DNA from: DAIOEK01 sp963721445
GTDB lineage: Bacteria > Chloroflexota > Anaerolineae > Anaerolineales > Anaerolineaceae
DNA: 64,000 nucleotides
Assembly (NCBI GenBank): GCA_963721445.1
Contig: CAVRIZ010000008.1
Span: 124,001 to 188,000 of the forward strand
Direction: 5' to 3'
In this document: in pieces, positions 61,452-64,000 of the stretch
Layout of the letters: each line of letters begins with the position of its first letter
How positions within the stretch are numbered: the first letter of the stretch is position 1
Notes under the pieces: model-generated
Database searches by the model: none
Told to the model about the DNA's origin: nothing
Seen by the model: the letters and a program-made list of their open reading frames with translations, nothing else
Made by a program: the position numbers and the translations under genes

Positions 61452-64000
61452 ATGCCCGCATCCCGATGGAACGAAATAGCCAACGACATAATTGATTGGA
61501 TTGAGGAAGACCAAAAGATCATGGAAGAATACTTATTGCTCTCCGGTCAGCTGCCTGCTCCTACCGAATCGACTGAGGAAATCAAGAAAAGCAGTTCAGC
61601 CGAAGATGACCGTTTGTCCAAATTGCCCGAAGAATTGCCCATACTACCCCTACGTGGCGTAGTGGTTTATCCCGAAACGACCGTTCCGCTCACCATCGGA
61701 CAGCCTCGTTCAATCCGTTTGGTGGATGATATCATCGCCGGCGATCGGTTGATCGGGTTGCTCACATCCAAGGATCCTGAGATGGAAAATCCAGGTCCGG
61801 ATGACTTGTACCAAATTGGTACCATTGCCGTCGTAAATCGGTTATTTCGCGCGCCAGATGGAACCATTCGCCTCCTGATGCAGGGAATTGCGCGGTTTAA
61901 AGTAACCGCGTTTACCCAAAACGAACCTTTCTTAAAGGCAAAGATATCCCTCTACCCGGAAAAATTGGAAACTGGCCTCGAAGTGGAAGCTCTGGCGCGA
62001 AATGCACGTGACCAATTCGAGCACATTGCCGAGATGATCCCCTCCATCCCGCGGGAATTGGTCGCCACCATTGCCTCTCTCGAAGATCCACTCCAAACCG
62101 TATATTCCATCGCGAACTTCCAACGGATGGATGTCTCGGAGGCGCAGGCGATACTGGAAATTAATTCCGCCAGTGAAAAACTTCATAAATTGGTCAGTGT
62201 CCTTGCCCGTGAAGGGGAGGTACTCGAACTTGGGCAGAAGATACAAAATGAGGCGCGGTCCGAAATTGAGAAAATGCAGCGGGAATACTTCTTACGCGAG
62301 CAGATGAAAGCCATTCAAAAGGAATTGGGGGATGGTGATGAGACCGCAGCCGAAGTGGATGAGTTCAAGAAGAAGATCGAAGCTGCGCATATGCCGGAAG
62401 AACCAGCCAAAATGGCTGTCCGCGAATTGGAAAGACTTTCCCGATTGCCAACCGCCGCTGCGGAATATGGTGTCATCCGGACGTACCTCGACTGGTTGGT
62501 TTCTCTTACCCTGGGCAACCAGTACATCCGATAATTTGGATATAGTCCATGCGCGTGAAGTCCTTGATCAGGATCATTATGGCTTAAAGGATATCAAGGA
62601 ACGTATTCTTGAATTCCTGGCTGTTCGGAAACTTCGCAATGAGCGAGCAGCAGACTTCGCAAAAATGGTCAAGAAAGATTTTATTCGCAAAACACGGGAA
62701 GGCGTCATCTTGTGCTTCATCGGTCCTCCCGGGGTCGGTAAAACATCGCTTGGTCAATCGATAGCCCGTGCGTTGGGACGCAAGTTCATCCGGGTCTCGC
62801 TCGGTGGTGTGCGTGATGAAGCGGAGATACGAGGTCACCGTAGAACGTATATCGGCGCTCTCCCTGGTCGGATCATCCAAACCATCCGGAGAGCCGAATC
62901 GCGGAACCCGGTCTTCATGCTGGATGAAATAGACAAACTCAGCTTCGATTTTCATGGCGATCCCGCATCCGCGCTGTTGGAAGTATTGGACCCTGAACAA
63001 AACTCGGAATTCAGAGATAACTATCTTGAGGTTGCATATGACCTATCTCAAGTGATGTTCATCACAACCGCGAACTCATATGAGACGATCCCGGCACCAT
63101 TGCTGGACCGCATGGAAGTGATCCAGCTGGCAGGCTACACAGAAGGTGAGAAGCTGGCCATTGCGAAGAGTTACCTCATACCACGCCAGTTACGGGAAAA
63201 TGGACTGAAGAGTAAGGAGATCTCTTTCACCGATTCGGGAATTCGGGAGATTATCCATTCGTACACCCGTGAAGCCGGAGTTCGAAACCTGGAAAGAGAA
63301 ATAGGATCCATCAATCGCAAGTTTGTCACTCATCTGGCAGAAGGAACGAAGAAAACAATCACTATCAATCCTCGAATCGTCCATGAGCTTCTCGGAAAGC
63401 CGATTTATCGCGGAACTGAGGAAATTTTGATGCGAACGATGCTCCCGGGCGTCGCGACAGGTCTCGCCTGGACTCCGGTTGGTGGAGATGTGCTATTTAT
63501 TGAAGCAACGATGATGTCTGGTTCGAAAGGATTTCAGGTAACTGGCTCTATCGGAAATGTGATGCAAGAATCAGCCAAGGCAGCTCTTTCTTATGTTCGC
63601 TCCAAAGCTGCTGACCTGAAGATTGACGCTGATTTTTTTGATAAGCATGATCTCCACCTCCACGTCCCTGCCGGAGCCCAACCCAAAGATGGGCCATCAG
63701 CGGGTGTGACAATCGCAACAGCCCTGGTCTCACTCATTACCGGACGGCAGGTAAATCCTGATGTGGCTATGACTGGTGAGATCACATTACGTGGTCAGGT
63801 TTTGCCCGTCGGCGGGATAAAAGAAAAAGTCATCGCGGCTCACCGAATTGGCATCAAAACTGTAATACTACCTCGTCGTAACGAGATGGACCTCGACGAT
63901 CTGCCCGCAGAAGTGAGAAATGCGATAAAATTTATTCCAGCCGATAGCATAGATGATGTGTTAAAAGCTGCACTCATGAAGAAAAGTAAACCAATACCAA
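61452..64000 (+). CDS. lon: ATP-dependent protease Lon, one-base frameshift and cut by window edge
   Basis: An N-terminal substrate domain (LPILPLRGVVVYPETTVPLTIGQPRSIRLVDD) follows a ~55-residue leader. The coiled-coil region ends QREYFLREQMKAIQKELG. The first frame stops at 62534 after SLTLGNQYIR; in the next frame LPWATSTSDNLDIVHAREVLDQDHYGL continues the standard sequence. A surplus base in TCTCTTACCC (62503-62510) explains it. The second part has Walker A GPPGVGKTS, FMLDEIDKL, the catalytic Ser in PKDGPSAGV and Lys in GGIKEKVIAA. No stop occurs before 64000, so the 3' end lies outside. It degrades damaged proteins in the cytoplasm. Confidence 0.95.

Noticed and set aside
61158..62510. 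Programmed frameshifting in lon and other genes
   Set aside because: The break contexts in lon, pfp and the 57.9 kb gene share no slippery motif or stimulatory structure, and the downstream halves carry essential catalytic residues; sequence error is simpler. The shared GAGAACTCC at two other sites is kept as a separate finding.

Overview
The window looks like a chromosomal segment of a mesophilic, probably anaerobic, Chloroflexota bacterium of Anaerolineae type. This is inferred from gene content and protein style (PPi-type phosphofructokinase with a membrane pyrophosphatase, tungsten-type aldehyde:ferredoxin oxidoreductase, biotin-dependent Na+ decarboxylase, many large GT-C membrane glycosyltransferases, TPR proteins with acidic linkers), not from a marker-gene search. 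There is no phage, transposase, integrase, CRISPR or plasmid replication gene. The segment reads as core and accessory metabolism.

Layout. 1-2.5 kb (minus): a truncated unknown gene, a PPi-signature phosphofructokinase broken by a one-base shift, and a DegS-like histidine kinase. 2.7-13.9 kb: six large polytopic GT-C/GT87-like membrane proteins, two of them broken, with a nitrilase-family hydrolase in the middle. 14-16.3 kb: K+-independent H+-pyrophosphatase. 16.6-19.8 kb: a GldA/F/G-like ABC system. 20.1-25.2 kb: the primary sigma factor with a structured leader, then a ~1200-residue TPR protein carrying 14 short 'P-D/E-W-L' motifs. 25.3-29.3 kb: ndk, tRNA-Asp, an extradiol dioxygenase, a Ddn-like protein and a lipid pair (acyltransferase, lipid kinase).

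29.4-41.1 kb (minus) is a single-direction sugar regulon: LacI regulator, DUF4432 mutarotase-like protein, RbsB/A/C/C-type importer, fucose-isomerase-like protein, aldehyde:ferredoxin oxidoreductase, MoaD-like protein and transaldolase. It contains no sugar kinase and no aldolase. It starts at a near-consensus promoter whose start region carries three tandem 12-bp operator repeats. Divergently, 41.1-44.6 kb is a tandem glycine riboswitch followed by gcvH-gcvPA-gcvPB (no gcvT).

44.7-48.9 kb: a lone Flp-type pilin too short for routine gene calling, exonuclease III, a single-domain response regulator, DUF192, a LysM-M23 peptidase and DUF2877. 49-58.4 kb: a three-subunit molybdenum hydroxylase, a four-gene Na+-pumping methylmalonyl-CoA-type decarboxylase, a cyclase-family hydrolase and a broken unknown gene. 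58.6-64 kb: two linked unknown proteins, tRNA-Arg, Hsp20 and Lon (frame-broken and cut by the window end).

Two cross-cutting observations stand out. Both tRNA genes are followed, after a hairpin, by a second copy of their own 3' end interrupted by a similar 22-23 nt G+C hairpin insert. In addition, several housekeeping genes (pfp, sigma factor, lon, the TPR gene) are interrupted by apparent single-base insertions; most are probably sequence errors, but two of them fall on the identical 9-mer GAGAACTCC.
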